Assembly (NCBI GenBank): GCA_013350335.1
Contig: CM023534.1
Coordinates: forward strand, 7,717,542-7,781,541
DNA from: Chimonanthus salicifolius
Lineage: Eukaryota; Streptophyta; Magnoliopsida; Laurales; Calycanthaceae
Length of the DNA: 64,000 bases
Direction: 5' to 3'
A program made the position numbers and the translations under genes. Each line of letters begins with the position of its first letter. Position 1 is the first letter of the stretch. The notes under the pieces were generated by a model that saw only the letters and a program-made list of their open reading frames with translations, ran no database searches and had not been told where the DNA came from. Shown here in pieces: positions 1 to 11,208 of this stretch.

Positions 1-1503
1 AAAACACAATAGCCAGACGTAGAGCGGCGATTATCTGGATAATCGGCCCAATCAGCATCTGAATAACTACGAACCGGACAAGTAGGTTGGTATGCATAGA
101 ACAAACCACGGCTGGGATGAGCCTTCATATATTGTAGGATTTTAAACACGGTATGAAGGAGAGTGTCCCGTGGTTCGTGCATGAACTGACTGACGACACC
201 AACAATATACGATAAGTCTGGTCTTGTGATGGTCAGATATATGAGCTTGCCAACTAGTTTCTGATAAAAACTTGGTGTGTCAAGGAGAGTTCCATCAGAG
301 GCAGATAACTTGGTGTTCACATCCAGCGGAGTATCTGCAGGTTTGCAGCCAAAATAGCCAGCTTCTTAGAGGAGATCCAGGGCATACTTTCGCTATGAGA
401 GATAAAGGCCACGACAGGACCGAGCAACTTCAATTCCAAGAAAGTACTGGAGAGGCCCCAAATCCTTAATATCAAAAGTCTATTGAAGATACTATTTGAA
501 TGAAGAAATGGCTTCATCATTGTTACCGGTGAGTATAATATCATCAACATAAACTACCAAAATCATCACAACAGAGTGGAGACGGTAGATGAAGACTGAG
601 TGATCTAACTCATATCGGGTAAAACCATAAGGTATTAAGGCACTGCTAAACTTCTAAGACCAGGCACGTGGAGACTGCTTAAGATCATAGAGAGCATTCT
701 TTAATCTGCAGACAGATTGATACTCCCCCTGCTTGACAAATCCTGGAGGAGGAAGCATGTAAACTTCTTCCTGAAGATCACTATGAAGAAAAACATTCTT
801 CACATCTAATTGGTGCAAAGGCCAAACATGAGTGGTGGCAAGAGATAGCAAAATGCGTACAGAGTTAATATTGGAGACAGGTGAAAAAGTGTCCTCGTAG
901 TCAACTCCATATGCCTATGTGAAGCCTTTGGCTACGAGACGTGCCTTATAACAGGCAATAGAGCCATCTGCACCCAACTGGGGTTTTACCTGGAGGTAAG
1001 GAACCCATCTCCCATGTATTGTTCTTCTCAAGGGTAGCTAACTCTTCATCTATGGCTGCTTTCCAGGGGGGATTTTTCAAGGCTGTGTCGATCCTCTTTG
1101 GTATCTTAATGTTGTTCAATGCTGTGAGAAAACTATGATATGAGGGTGAAACAGCATGATAGGAGACAAAACGATCAATGGGATAGCTAGTAGTACAAGA
1201 GCGCGTACCTTTGCGAAGCGCAATAGGAAGATCAGACAGGTTAGAGACCGGTGGATTTGAAGCACGTGCAGATGGCACTTGAGACTGTCGGCGTTGGTAA
1301 ACCATAAGAGGCTTAGGTGGACTTGGGGAAGGAAGATTGTCAGGGACAAGAGGAAGAACAGGAGAAGGAGAAGATGTAGAGGGAGCTGAAAAATATGGGT
1401 CCCGCTCAAAGAAAGTGACATCCATGGATATGTATGTCTTCCCAGTGAGGATCAAGGCACTTGTAACCTTTGTGAAAAAGGTGTGTACCCTAAAAAAACA
1501 CAT
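1..1503 (-). pseudogene. copia A reverse transcriptase / RNase H region (broken)
   Basis: Minus-strand frames encode the copia reverse transcriptase. The N-terminal part is near 946-1160 (KNNTWE and CRWLY motifs). A middle block at 654-851 contains LDVKNVFLHSDL and LKQSPRAW, and the catalytic YVDD is at 540-551. The RNase H start (SDADWADYPDNRRSTSGY) is at the extreme left edge. Several in-frame stops separate the blocks, for example after the RAWS segment and after the YVDD block. Family membership is certain from these motifs. The protein cannot be made from this copy. Confidence 0.92.
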
Positions 1504-1761
1504 CGCACAGCCTGGTGAGAAAGTTTATGGGCAGAAAAGTTGTGAACAAAGCAAACACACCCAAAGACATGTAAAGGAATGTGAGGAATGGCTTTATGCA
1601 AGGATAGATGATCTATGGGGGACTACTTTTGTAAAATGCGAGAAGGCATTCTATTAATTAGATAACAAGCAGTTAATACGGCTTCTGGCCAATAGGACGA
1701 GGGGACGTGCATGGTAAAAAGAAGAGATCTGGCCACCTCAAAAAGGTGACGGTTCTTTCAT

Positions 1762-2500
1762 TCAGCTATACCATTTTGTTGAGGTGTGTAAGGACAAGAG
1801 AACTGAGAATCGATGCGATGTTTTTCCAAAAAAAGTAAGAAAGGAGTGTGACAAATATTCTCCCCCATTATCACTCTGTAGAACTTTAACTTTACACCCA
1901 AATTGATTTTGAGCCCACTGGTAAAATTTTTGGAAGTGATAAAAAACCTCAGATTTCTGTTTCATTAAATATGTCTATGTCATGTGAGAGAAATCATCAA
2001 TAAAGGTAACAAAATAAAGAAAACCAGTGCGAGAAACAGTTGGAGATTTCCAAACATCAGAATGGATGAGTGAAAATAAAGTGAATGAACTTTTATTCAT
2101 AGATGGTGAAAAATGATTTCTAACATGTTTGCCATATTGGCAAGGTTCACATTCAAAATGAGTAAAAAATAAACTAGGCACAAGCTGTTTGAGAACAGAG
2201 TCGGCAAGATGTCCTAAACGATAATGCCATAACCACACATCTGAAGACGAAGAGATCGAACAAGCCTCAGAGCTACCATAGCAAGAATCGATAAGATAGA
2301 GACCACCTACTTCACGACCACCACCCAACACCTGCTTTGTGTTCAGATCCTGGAAAACAAAATGAGAAGGAAAAAATGTGACTGAGCAATTCAAATGTTT
2401 AGTCAAGGCACTAACAGATAACAAATTGCGAGATAGGTTTGGAACATGCAAAACAGAGTGAAGGTCCAAATTATGAGCAACAGGAACAATTCCTTTCCCA
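1762..2500 (-). pseudogene. copia A GAG-pre-integrase and integrase region (broken)
   Basis: The GAG-pre-integrase domain is seen at about 2100-2500 (LWHYRLGHLADSVLKQL, then a CEPCQYGKH zinc-binding pair). It is followed by the integrase core with HSDVW and, after a stop at 1975, SDNGGEY. The last segment shifts frame near 1800, so the third acidic residue of the DDE triad is not in frame. This is the remains of one polyprotein, not a cellular gene. Confidence 0.9.
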
Positions 2501-2599
2501 ACAATTTTAGTGAAGGAGCCATTGGCTAAATTGACCTGACAACTAGAAATAGGAGAAAGGGAAGAGGAGACATCATCGGATACCTCAGAGGACTGAAGG

Positions 2600-3582
2600 C
2601 GCTCAAGGCGTTGCAGGATGAAGTTAAGATCGTGACGAGTCACAAGAGCATTATCATTAACCACATCAGAGGAATGAGGAGCAGTGGAGAGATTGGCTTG
2701 TTTAGGGCGTCCATGAAGCTTGTAGGATGAATTAATGTTGTGGTTAGTCATCTTGCAGTAGGTGCAGAGCCGAGGTCCCTTCTTCCGTAAACCTTTGGTG
2801 TCCCTTCGAGGATCAGATGAGAAATCCTTGCCATGGGAAGCTGGGTGCCCATGAGCCATAGAAGGCATAGAAGAATGGGTAGTGACCAGTGCAGATCGTT
2901 CAGCATGCAATGGAGTCATAACAAGACGACGGCGATCTTCCCAAAGTAAAGTCGAGTAAACCTCATCAAGAGATAGGAGAGGTTGTCGCTCAAGAATCTG
3001 GGCCCTGGTGGGCTCAAATTCAGGTTTAAGTCCAGCTAAGAAGGCAAAGATCCGTTGTTGTTCGACATACTGGTGAAACGTCAGAGTATCTGCCTAATCC
3101 TTAAAAGTAAGGGATTGAAGTTGATCAAGCTCCAACCAACTCGATTGCATAGTTGAATAGTATTGGATGAGAGATAACTCTCCATGTCGGAGAGTGGCAA
3201 CAGTCTGAGATAATTTATATATACAAGCAAAATTATTTCCATCAGAATACAAAGTCTTCACAGCGTCCCATACAACTTTGGCGGTGGGAAGAGTATAGAG
3301 GAGACGCCGCACATTGGCGTCCATAGAATGAATAAGCCAAGCCTGGACCAGAGAGTTATTTGCATTCCAGACGGAGAATGTTGGATCAATCTTAGCCGGT
3401 TGGGGAGTAGTACCATTAATATATTAAGAGAGTTGCTTTGCATTTAAAAACATTGTGGCAGAATGGGAGCACTCAAAATAGTTTGTCTCATTAAGCAATA
3501 CTGTCGTGATCCGACCAATCTGGGGAGAACCAGAAGAGGCGAAATCCAGAAGAGAAGAACTAGAAGATGATGCAGCAGCCAT
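2600..3582 (-). pseudogene. copia A gag region (broken)
   Basis: The likely gag start is the ATG at 3582, followed by a serine-rich stretch and then ITTVLLNETNYFECSHSA. This is the usual plant copia opening, in which the family is told to fit the N-Y-x-x-W motif; here W is C. A stop at 3424 and a frame change separate it from the next block (LLYTLPTAKVVWDAV and LSLIQYYSTMQSSWLELD). A further stop lies at about 3094. A CCHC-type knuckle at about 2720-2770 reads CTYCKMTNHNINSSY, with the fourth ligand lost. Confidence 0.88.
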
Positions 3583-4432
3583 AACGTCAATCAGAGAGTA
3601 ATAGCAGTAAAGATAAGCCAAATACACCGATCCAAAAACAAGGCCAGTGTGAAATCGGAGAAGAAGTAACAGCAAAGGACCCCACACAACACCAACCGAA
3701 GCAAAAAACCACACCAAATGTCTACACAACACCAATCTGCAGCAAAGGTCCAAACAGCAGAAGAAATCCAACAAAGGGATGGATTGCAGCAACAAAAAAA
3801 GGACAAAAAATGGGCCCCACCTAGATGGTAACACTCGCAACTCCAAAGGGATGGAAGGAGAAGGTAGGGGCCACTGTAGTGGTGTAGATCCCAGGTGAAA
3901 GAGCGCTGAATCCCCTCAAATCTGTAGAAAAATACCCAAAATTTGGGGAAACTGGCGTCCCAGACAGCAATGGCGAGAATGCCCTGAAATGGGTCCCATC
4001 GTTGATCAAAGGTGGCACAACCAGGTGGGATTGAAACCAGGGGCAGGGGCAACTCCAGTAGTGAAGGATCGAACTCCAAAAGTGCCTTGAACCAGCCGAT
4101 CTAAGCAGAAAACCGAAACTGGGTTTTCTGAGAACAACAGAATCGCTAGAAGAAGAAGGCAGCAGAAACCTGTGTAAAATGCGTCAAACAGAGATCCAAC
4201 CCTATGGATGGAAAGCTTTGTCAAAAACAACAGAGGGGGAAAGGGTCCCGCCGGCAGATGCTTCGTCGAGGAAGGAGATCAATATCGGAGAAGAAATAGC
4301 GGCAGGAGATGCTCACAGGAACCCCAAAAAAAATTCAAATCCGTGAATAGTAGAGGAAGAGCAGTTCTAAAGAGGGAGGATCCGTGACAGAGGTCCAACG
4401 GATTCTAAATTTTTTTTTTAGAAATCAACCTT
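3583..4432 (-). other. copia A untranslated leader
   Basis: About 850 bases lie between the primer binding site and the gag start. Open frames here overlap one another and match no recognised domain. The position fits the long 5' leader of a copia element. Confidence 0.6.
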
Positions 4433-4443
4433 GCTCAATACCA
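4433..4443 (-). other. primer binding site of copia A
   Basis: On the minus strand, immediately inside the LTR, the sequence reads TGGTATTGAGC. The usual plant copia site complementary to initiator tRNA-Met is TGGTATCAGAGC, so this is a slightly altered version. It fixes the inner LTR boundary. Confidence 0.8.
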
Positions 4444-4666
4444 TGTAGAAGCAGAGAATTATCTTTGTCAATATATTGATCATGTATTCCTCTTAGAGGA
4501 TACAGTGTTTAAATAGAAAATATAGACACAATCTAGGGAACAAAAAAGGAAATATAATAAGTGTATCCTAATTACAATCTATTTGTGTTGACCTTCAATA
4601 TACAATGAATTTAGACATTAACTAGGGCCCACATCACTAGACGTGTGACGTGTGGGTTCCACAACA
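4444..4666 (-). repeat. 5' LTR of copia A
   Basis: A 223-bp LTR starts with TGTTGTGG and ends with TTCTACA in element orientation, so it has the TG..CA termini of copia LTRs, and it is followed at once by the primer binding site. The partner LTR would lie left of the window. The flanking 5 bp on the right are AAAAG, the expected target duplication to look for beyond the other end. Confidence 0.8.
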
Positions 4667-4671
4667 AAAAG

Positions 4672-5090
4672 TAAAAAACAACAAAACTACTTTAGGTCAC
4701 AAATACTAGAAAGAAAACACCACTGGTACAATAAGAACTATATCCTCTTGGTAACTGGAAGGTGCCACAATTCGAACCACCAAGTCCGTTCTTTGCAAAG
4801 AAGTCTTGCACACCATTGGTTGTGCGACTGATATGGACAAAAGACATCTGTAGGCCGAGATCATTTCCTTAATCTCCCTTGCCAAGGTAATTAATCTCCA
4901 TGGAGGGCGCTTCAAACCCCCGACCCATTTAATGGCATTGTATGAGTCTCTCAATCGCTAATTTTCCTCCTCCGAAATCGGCTCCTAAAGTTAAGGCTCT
5001 CCTGATGGCTAAGAAATTCAGCCTCATTTGATTCCCCATTGATTCTGAAAAAGACCCGAATGATCTCTAAGGACACCCCGATCCTAGTTG
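4672..5090 (-). mobile_element. L1-like LINE fragment: RNase H domain remnant
   Basis: Minus-strand frames carry the RNase H domain found at the C-terminus of plant L1-like ORF2. Seen in order are NEAEFLAIRRALTL, NAIKWVGGLKRPPWRLI and HISRTTNGVQDFFAKNGL. The frame shifts at least twice. It is wedged between the LTR of copia A and the broken end of copia B, so it was probably cut by the arrival of copia A. It is not continuous with the larger LINE at 6105-8821. Confidence 0.75.
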
Positions 5091-5557
5091 GGCCCGGCGT
5101 ACCCCTTGTAGAAGAGATGAGACATACCAGTCATGTGAGCGGTAGCTCTATACTCTATAATCCAGGAATGGATAGAACCATGGTGAGCTAGGGGCACAAT
5201 ACCCGATTCTTCCATAACAACATGAGAGATCTTAGAGGATTGAAGACGCTGCAATTGTTGTTGTGAGGAAGCATCTCCTATCGGCCGCAACGGACGAGGT
5301 ATCAATGTGACCAGAGTTATCAGTGTGATAAGCCTGCTCAGGGGAAGGTCTACAATGATTCTTATTGCAAGAATCCACAGTGCTTATTCATCTTGCAATA
5401 CGTGCAGAACCAAGTACCTTTCTTCTGGTGCCCTTTGCTTTCCCGTTGGATATCACTCACCGGTTCCTTCCCTCAGAGAGAGGAAGGCCCTGTAGAAGCA
5501 AGAGTTGATTGGTCAATGGGCACAGAAGCACTAGCCATAACCATCCATATGCAGGAT

Positions 5558-5777
5558 AACCCCAAGGGGTTATCCCAGTTGGTTTGGGAGCAAGATCTCT
5601 AGAGGGAGGTCTTGGGTTCAAACCATGGGAGCCCCAACGAAGGGTCACTTCCCATTGTATAGAGTAAGGTCCCATCGAATTACGGGTATGTGCGGAAGGG
5701 TTTTTCACATACACTGGGGGACTGGTCAGGTATGATGCCTGGACACCTCCGAACCTCAAAAAAAAAAAAGAGAGGTT
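5558..5777 (+). mobile_element. tRNA-derived SINE inserted in copia B
   Basis: A 220-bp element has a tRNA-like head: an A-box-like segment at about 5570-5588 and a B box GGTTCAAACC at about 5611-5620. It ends in an A-rich tail near 5758-5770. It is flanked by an 11-bp direct repeat ATATGCAGGAT at 5547-5557 and 5778-5788. These are the marks of SINE retrotransposition. It sits in the gag/zinc-knuckle part of copia B. Confidence 0.85.
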
Positions 5778-6104
5778 ATATGCAGGATGCTCAAAGTGGA
5801 TGGTCTCCAACTGATCAAGTTCTAACTAAGAACTCCGCATAAGGGACGACTCCCCTGACAAAAATGAGCAGCCTCTTGATATAGCTCATAAATATGAGTG
5901 GAGTGATCACCATCAGAATAGAAGGCCTTAACCTTATCCCACACATCTTTGGCAGTGGGAAGGGTATATACTAGGCCACGACATGTTTGTACATAGAGTG
6001 GAGGAGCCATGACTAAACCAAGAATTGTTGGCTTTCCATTTCCAGTATGAGGGACTATCCTTGTCAGGTTCCATAGCAGTACCATCAATGTAATTACATT
6101 TTTT

Positions 6105-6899
6105 TTTTTAAAGGTAACTTCATTAAAAAGAAAATGATACAAAACGAAAGGATCACAAAGACCCTACAAAAGGAAAAAAAATTACATCAATTTGTTAACA
6201 ATTTCCACATCAAGAAGCAACCCCTGCTTGGTTAAAGAGTCTGCAGTTAAGTTAACTGAACGAGGAACTCAAGCAATGTCAAAATCAAATGACTGATCCT
6301 CTCAACTTTATCAAGATAGATCCAAGGGAAGAAAGAACCCAACACCCATCCCACCATAACCTTCGAATCACCTTCCACCAATGTTAGCAGAACCGAACTG
6401 TCTTAGGGGAAGGTTGGGTTAAATAACGTTCAATTGGGTTGAACCGTAGTCAAACCCAGTCAAACCCGTGCTCTCAATATAATATGTTAGATAATATTAA
6501 ATTATTAACTATTAAATAAGTATAAAATAAATTAATAGATAGCAAAATTTAAATAACTATAAAAATAAAATAAAAATATAAAAAATAATAAAAGATAAGA
6601 TTATATTTTTATAAAAAAATATTCTTGTTGTCACTAACACAATTATAAATACTAAAAACAATAATTCCAATTTTTAAAGCAATGTCTAAAGTTATTAAAT
6701 TCACTCAACTTAGACTTAGCTTCGTGGAAATAAAAAAAAGATTGACTTTGTAGTTGTTAAATAAAGATGAAAGTATAATGTTGTGTTAATATACATTTTA
6801 ATTAAAAAATTTAATCGTTCAAAAAATTCCTTTATTATAAATGTTATTTATTTTTCTTGTAAATATTGTATTGACATCTAATTTGATTTCGATTAAGTT

Positions 6900-6930
<31 letters not shown>

Positions 6931-8821
6931 TAAAAAAAAAAAAAAAGCTAACACCTAATTAGAGAAGAAGAGAGAAAGAGGTAAAAAGATGTTGGAAATT
7001 ATTAAAAAGAAAAATAAAAATAAAAAGTAACCCCAACAACTAAAGAAAATAACTTAATATAAAAACAATCCCTTGAACCCTAACTCCTTGTTGCCTTCGT
7101 TAGTTTATGAGTATCCTCTATCCCCAACTTAAGTCTCATGACCACCGCCCTTCTTTATTTTTGCTTGCTCCGTTTGCAAGCTGTGTATTTCCTAACCCTA
7201 ACACAGTAAGACCGCCGCCCTTCTTCCAAGAGGAAGAAAATGAGAAGAAGGGAGACCGGAGAAGAAGAGATGCGAAAGACAAGGCCGCCCATTTCCTCTG
7301 AGTGATCGTTCAACGGAGAAAAGTAGGCGAGAATACAAGATTTTATTTTATTTTTTTAATTTCTTTCTTCTTCACTTCTTCTTCCCTGATTTGGACTGCG
7401 GTTCACGAGTCACGCTTTTATTAATTAAACTGATTTAAACTGCGGTTCGTAACGGCCTTTTGCGGCACAACTGCTCAAGTGATTTTTCTTCCAGACCGAA
7501 CCGTAGGCGGCCCGGTCCGGTTCTGATAACGCTGCCTTCCACCAGACTCCTTGGGCCCCAAGCACTTCCAACTTTAAAATACCCCTCCACAGAGCAAATA
7601 ATTCCACCTCAATTACCGACCCATTACGAAGAGGGCCAACAAAAGAAATCAATGTATTCCCTAAATCATTACAAATGAGCCCACCATAACCTGCAATACC
7701 AAGGTCACACATACAACTCTCATCAAAATTAAGCTTGAGCAGCCCTGTTGAAGGAGGAGACCAAGGAACATCAGGTCTAGAATCCACTCGACGGCTCGAA
7801 GAATCCACCGAAGCCCAATTCCTACACACCTCAAAAATAGACATCTGACGGAACTTCATCACATCAAACACTCACCAAGCAACCCGCAACTTAATCTTGT
7901 CAAGAAGAACATCAAAGGAACCAACCTTCCCATGAAAAATCCCTTGATTTCTTTCTGACCAAATATAGACCAAACAATACACAAAGCTGTTGTTTTCCAA
8001 AACTATCGATGAAAGGAGCTTCCAGAAAGCACAACTTCTTCATTAAACAAGTCACACCAAGCTTTGGGAATACAAAACGCAATATCCAAAAGCTGAAAGA
8101 GATGCCTCCCAAACACGAGGAGAGAAACTTCAATGAAGGAGAAGATGATTCACCCGTCTCTTTTGCAGATAAGCACAAAGGGTAGGCATTAACAATAAGC
8201 ATCCTTCTCGTCCTCAAATTATCAATAGTTAAATTTTTTTGAAGCCCAGCAAGCCACCCAAACACCTTCACTTTAAAAGGAGAGGCACCCTCCCAAATCT
8301 TAGGATTAACAACCGGAGTTTCACCAACCCTCAAAAGATTATCACAAAAAGACTTCACGGGATAGATACCAAAATGATCTAATTCCCATATTCTTCAACC
8401 ATTACCCTGTCCCAACACAAACACATTCCCCAATAAAGTCATGAGAGATAACTATCCTTCCACCATCCAATCCTCCAAATCTTGACGAAACTGAGGGCTC
8501 CAAACAACCTTATTACGAATGATCTCATAGCAGTCCTTAACCGTAGCTTGTTTATTTTCCGCCAAAGAAAAGAGCACCGGGAACATCAGAGCCAATGGAG
8601 CATGATCCACCCATTTATCCGTCCAAACGAAAATGTTCTCTCTTGTGTAGGACCGAAACCTAATATGCCGATCATAAGCCGACGAAACTGAACATACACC
8701 CTTCTAGAGACCTGAATTCGTCCTGTTAGCAACAACAATCCGCCAACCATTATCCAACAGTTTATACTTCTTGCGAATGATATACTTCCATAAACTGCCC
8801 AAAGAATCTCCCAATCGCCAC
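6105..8821 (-). mobile_element. L1-like LINE (5'-truncated) inserted in copia B gag
   Basis: An approximately 20-bp target duplication (TCAATGTAATTACATTTTTT) is present at 6085-6104 and 8822-8841. Both copies belong to the gag coding sequence of copia B. The insert carries the C-terminal part of ORF2 on the minus strand. This comprises a post-RT region (FPVLFSLAENKQATVKDCYE), a zf-RVT-like block (IWEGASPFKVKVFGWLAGLQ) at about 8160-8310, then the RNase H start (LKLNFDESC) at about 7740. The RNase H end (VEGDSKVMVGWVLGSFPW and VNLTADSLTKQGLLLD) is at 6190-6410. The poly(A) end is the T run at 6101-6109. The 5' end is truncated. The RNase H domain is split by a hAT element. Confidence 0.9.
6379..7534. 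mobile_element. non-autonomous hAT element (Tag1-like ends), 1156 bp
   Basis: The element is flanked by an exact 8-bp duplication CCTTCCAC at 6371-6378 and 7535-7542. The terminal inverted repeats are CAATGTTAGCAGAACCG (left) and CAGCGTTATCAGAACCG (right, reverse complement), matching at 13 of 17. Excising it with one target copy rejoins the RNase H frame of the host LINE (GVLVEGDSK), which proves the boundaries. The subterminal right end carries two ACTGCGGTTC repeats near 7397 and 7439. No transposase is present. The interior is AT-rich with a (TA)n run at about 6900-6920. The 8-bp duplication and end sequence place it in hAT. Confidence 0.9.
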
Positions 8822-8980
8822 TCAATGTAATTACATTTTTTATGGGCATTGAGAAACATTTTGGCTGAATGAGACCATTGGAAGTAGTTGGTCTCATTTA
8901 AAAGGACCGTAGTAATCTTTCCCAATCTGATGAGCTGGGTATCTGAACTGATTTGCTGGTTTGCTCGAGTCCAAGCTCAT

Positions 8981-9529
8981 GCATTTGTGCTGTGAGGTGC
9001 TATTTAGGAGTTCAGTATCTTCTCCTTGTTAGACAAGGCCAACGGGAATTAAGGTTACCCTCCCTTTGCATAACGAAACATGCCATCCTGTTGATAATTG
9101 ATACGGTTAAATATCAATGTAGTCGTCATGGTTGCTACTGTTTTGCTTGATCATCTGCAGAAAAAAAAAAAAATAAACAGTTGCGACAATTAACTTTCAT
9201 CATGTTTGAAAGTTTGATTCTTTTCCTTTCTTGCTTTCTACTGTGTGAACAAAGCAGTGTTGGTTATAAACATCACTGGAGTCATATTTGAAAGTTCCAT
9301 TACAGGGGGTTAGATATGAATTTTTTGGATTTACAGAGGGTAGATCAAGTAATGAGAGCGGTGACCAACAACCTTGCTGTCTGTGCCTAACTTGCTGATC
9401 TTGACTTATTATTAAACAGTGATTTAGTATGGTTGTGTTCCACGGGAGTTCATAAATATCAGATATGAGCCCCATGTCTGATGGCCTCCAATGTCGTATG
9501 ATTTTGATCTGTATTATTGTTATTTGCAG
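8981..9529. other. unassigned stretch between copia B and an orphan exon
   Basis: No recognisable element or gene was found. The left part may be the 5' leader of copia B. The right part ends in a pyrimidine-rich segment and TTTGCAG, so it may be the last part of an intron. It is less AT-rich than the surrounding intergenic DNA. Confidence 0.4.
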
Positions 9530-9739
9530 GAGTTAGAAAAGAAACTCACCATGAATGGGCTCATTAGCAGGCTCTTGAATCCCTCTCTTCAAGATGTATT
9601 TGACGCTCTGCTCCCACACGATGGTGTAAGAGATTCAAAGTACTTCGTTCAATTCTTCAAGTCTATTGATATGGGAAGAATTCCCAAATCCATGATGCGG
9701 CATTCAATTGGTCGGGCCGTCACAGTGGATATGCTCTAG
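9530..9739 (+). CDS. possible orphan terminal exon of an unrecognised gene
   Basis: A 70-codon open stretch starts right after a good acceptor (TTATTTGCAG at 9520-9529) and ends with TAG. The product begins ELEKKLTMNGLISRL and ends with a basic segment (RHSIGRAVTVDML). The composition looks like real coding sequence, with no low-complexity runs and balanced amino-acid use. I do not recognise the family. No upstream exon was found within the nearby sequence, so this is either the last exon of a gene broken by the transposons to the left or a captured gene fragment. It might also be chance. Confidence 0.4.
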   Translation, partial: ELEKKLTMNGLISRLLNPSLQDVFDALLPHDGVRDSKYFVQFFKSIDMGRIPKSMMRHSIGRAVTVDML

Positions 9740-10140
9740 CTTACATGTAGTCTTGTATTTATCTTATCATCTATTTGTTGCCCTCTTGGAAACAAAGATT
9801 GTGTGCAATGATTCTCCTTGAGAATTCTTTCTTTTTGTCAGGAGGGGCATCTCTGAGGTATTTACCCCCACAAGACTAATCCCCCCGAGCCCACACCATT
9901 GTATTGCTTATTTTTTTTCCTTTTTTTATAATGATATTAAATATTTTGTGAAAATATCAAAATTGGATTAATGATACTTTCAATTTGATGCTTCAGATCT
10001 ACAAATTTCTATGGCTAGCACTATTAAGGAAGAACAAGATTTGTATAAGCTGTTTGGAGTTTTTGTTTGAAAAAAAATTGCATAAACTTTGAAGTTTGGA
10101 AGAATCCAATGCTAACAATGAATTTAATGTAGAATTTAGA
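9740..10140. other. AT-rich intergenic sequence, nothing recognised
   Basis: No gene, tRNA, or clear repeat is seen in this stretch. Confidence 0.5.
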
Positions 10141-10970
10141 TAATCATCATCATCGTCACCAAAAGCCAGTATCCCATCTATGCAGGGTCATTTTACAAGT
10201 TATTCTCCAATTGACTTTTTTCATAAACCATATCAATTTCACTCTACAATCTATCATGTCATTTATTCCTCTAATTTTTTTTGTGATTGGCATCTCATCG
10301 TTTAGAAACATACCAAACCACATCAAGTGAGGTTTTCTCAAGTTGTTATCTATCAATGGTATTTTTTATTGTGTCTAAATTTATCATTTATGGTTAATCC
10401 ACTTATCCAACATAGCATATACATTTCTGTAATCATAATTTTGTCTATTTATTTTTTCTAAGTTGCCCATAATTTTGTCTATTTATTTTTTCTAAGTTGC
10501 CCAAAGCTCTACAATATAGAGCATACCAGATCTAATAAATACTTTATAAAAATAATCTTTTAGATGAAAAGACTCTTTTATTACACAAAACCCACTAAGT
10601 TATTTATATTTTGCCCACCCCACTTCCCATATTTGTTATATCCAAATTGAAACCTCTATGAAAGTTTACCATAGAGTTTAAGAATTAAACTTATTACAAT
10701 GCACAAATAAGTCATTTAAATTTATAATGAGTTGCTCTCTATATCGTCTAACATACTAAAGTCACATTCCATGTATTATGTTTTAATTATGTTATTTTTT
10801 AAGCCATTTGACTCCAACGTTCTCTTCTACCAATCTAATCTTGCATTGAGTTGTTGTGTCGTTTCGCAAATTAGTACTCTATTGTCTGAAGAAACATATA
10901 TTATGACACTTCATCTTGAATTTTTATTGCTAAATTATTCATGATTAATGCAAAACTTCAAGCGGATGCC
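10141..10970 (-). mobile_element. RTE-type LINE remnant, 5'-truncated
   Basis: Degenerate minus-strand frames follow the C-terminal part of plant RTE polymerase in the correct order. A GWAKYK..SGFCVIKESF-like block lies at about 10560-10620. MLYIVELWAT is at about 10500-10530, a VAEMRML-like ITEMYMLCW at about 10400, then NNLRKPHLMWFG and the closing segment at 10156-10356. The element ends at a short (TCA)n run (10144-10160), the minus-strand form of the (ATG)n tail typical of these LINEs. Many stops are present. Confidence 0.7.
10434..10501 (+). repeat. perfect tandem duplication, 2 x 34 bp
   Basis: A 34-bp unit beginning CATAATTTTGTCTATTT is repeated head to tail without a mismatch, inside the RTE remnant. 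The perfect identity, in an otherwise decayed element, points to a recent slippage or repair event. Confidence 0.9.
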
Positions 10971-11208
10971 TGATGTAGTCCCAATTTAAGAAAGAACTCC
11001 ATTATCTCTCTATAAATGATTCTAACACTAGGGGTTGTACCATCATATTAATTTTTTAAGCACCGTTTAAGGATAACAAATTTATACAAAATTTTCTTTT
11101 AAGACTAATTCTCATGCAAATTTTTATTTGTGAAATAATAAACTTAAATAATATCTGCATGCGATACTAATGTTTTTTAATTGAATGGTGGAGGAGCATA
11201 ATCTGATT

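Larger units (their letters stand above)
1..4666 (-). mobile_element. Ty1/copia LTR retrotransposon A, 5' part, degenerate, cut by window edge
   Basis: A copia-type element lies on the minus strand. Reading from right to left it has a 5' LTR (4444-4666), a primer binding site, a leader, gag, a degenerate zinc knuckle, the GAG-pre-integrase region, integrase, reverse transcriptase and the start of RNase H. It leaves the window at base 1, so the 3' LTR is not visible. The domain order (integrase before reverse transcriptase) is diagnostic of copia. Frames are broken by several stops and shifts. The protease active-site stretch (a D-S/T-G motif) appears deleted: the zinc-knuckle/linker segment runs directly into the GAG-pre-integrase segment. 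The element is therefore non-autonomous. A second copy of the same family, with a very similar gag, lies at 5091-8980. Confidence 0.93.
5091..8980 (-). mobile_element. copia element B (gag to protease region), interrupted by SINE and LINE
   Basis: Copia remnants on the minus strand lie in three pieces. Piece one, 8842-8980, runs from a gag start ATG at 8980 to NYFQWSHSAKMFLNAHKK. Piece two, 5789-6084, holds the continuation of gag (YTLPTAKDVWDKV). Piece three, 5091-5546, holds a degenerate zinc knuckle (FCTYCKMNKH) and a protease-like SWIIEYRATAHMTG, where D-S-G has become E-Y-R. Removing the inserted DNA restores colinearity with copia A, so the pieces are one element. Its ends are not visible: the left end is lost at about 5091 and no LTR was found to the right. 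Confidence 0.85.

Noticed and set aside
7107..7301. 64-codon frame inside the hAT element
   Set aside because: No transposase or other domain is seen, and the composition is simple and basic. It is probably chance.
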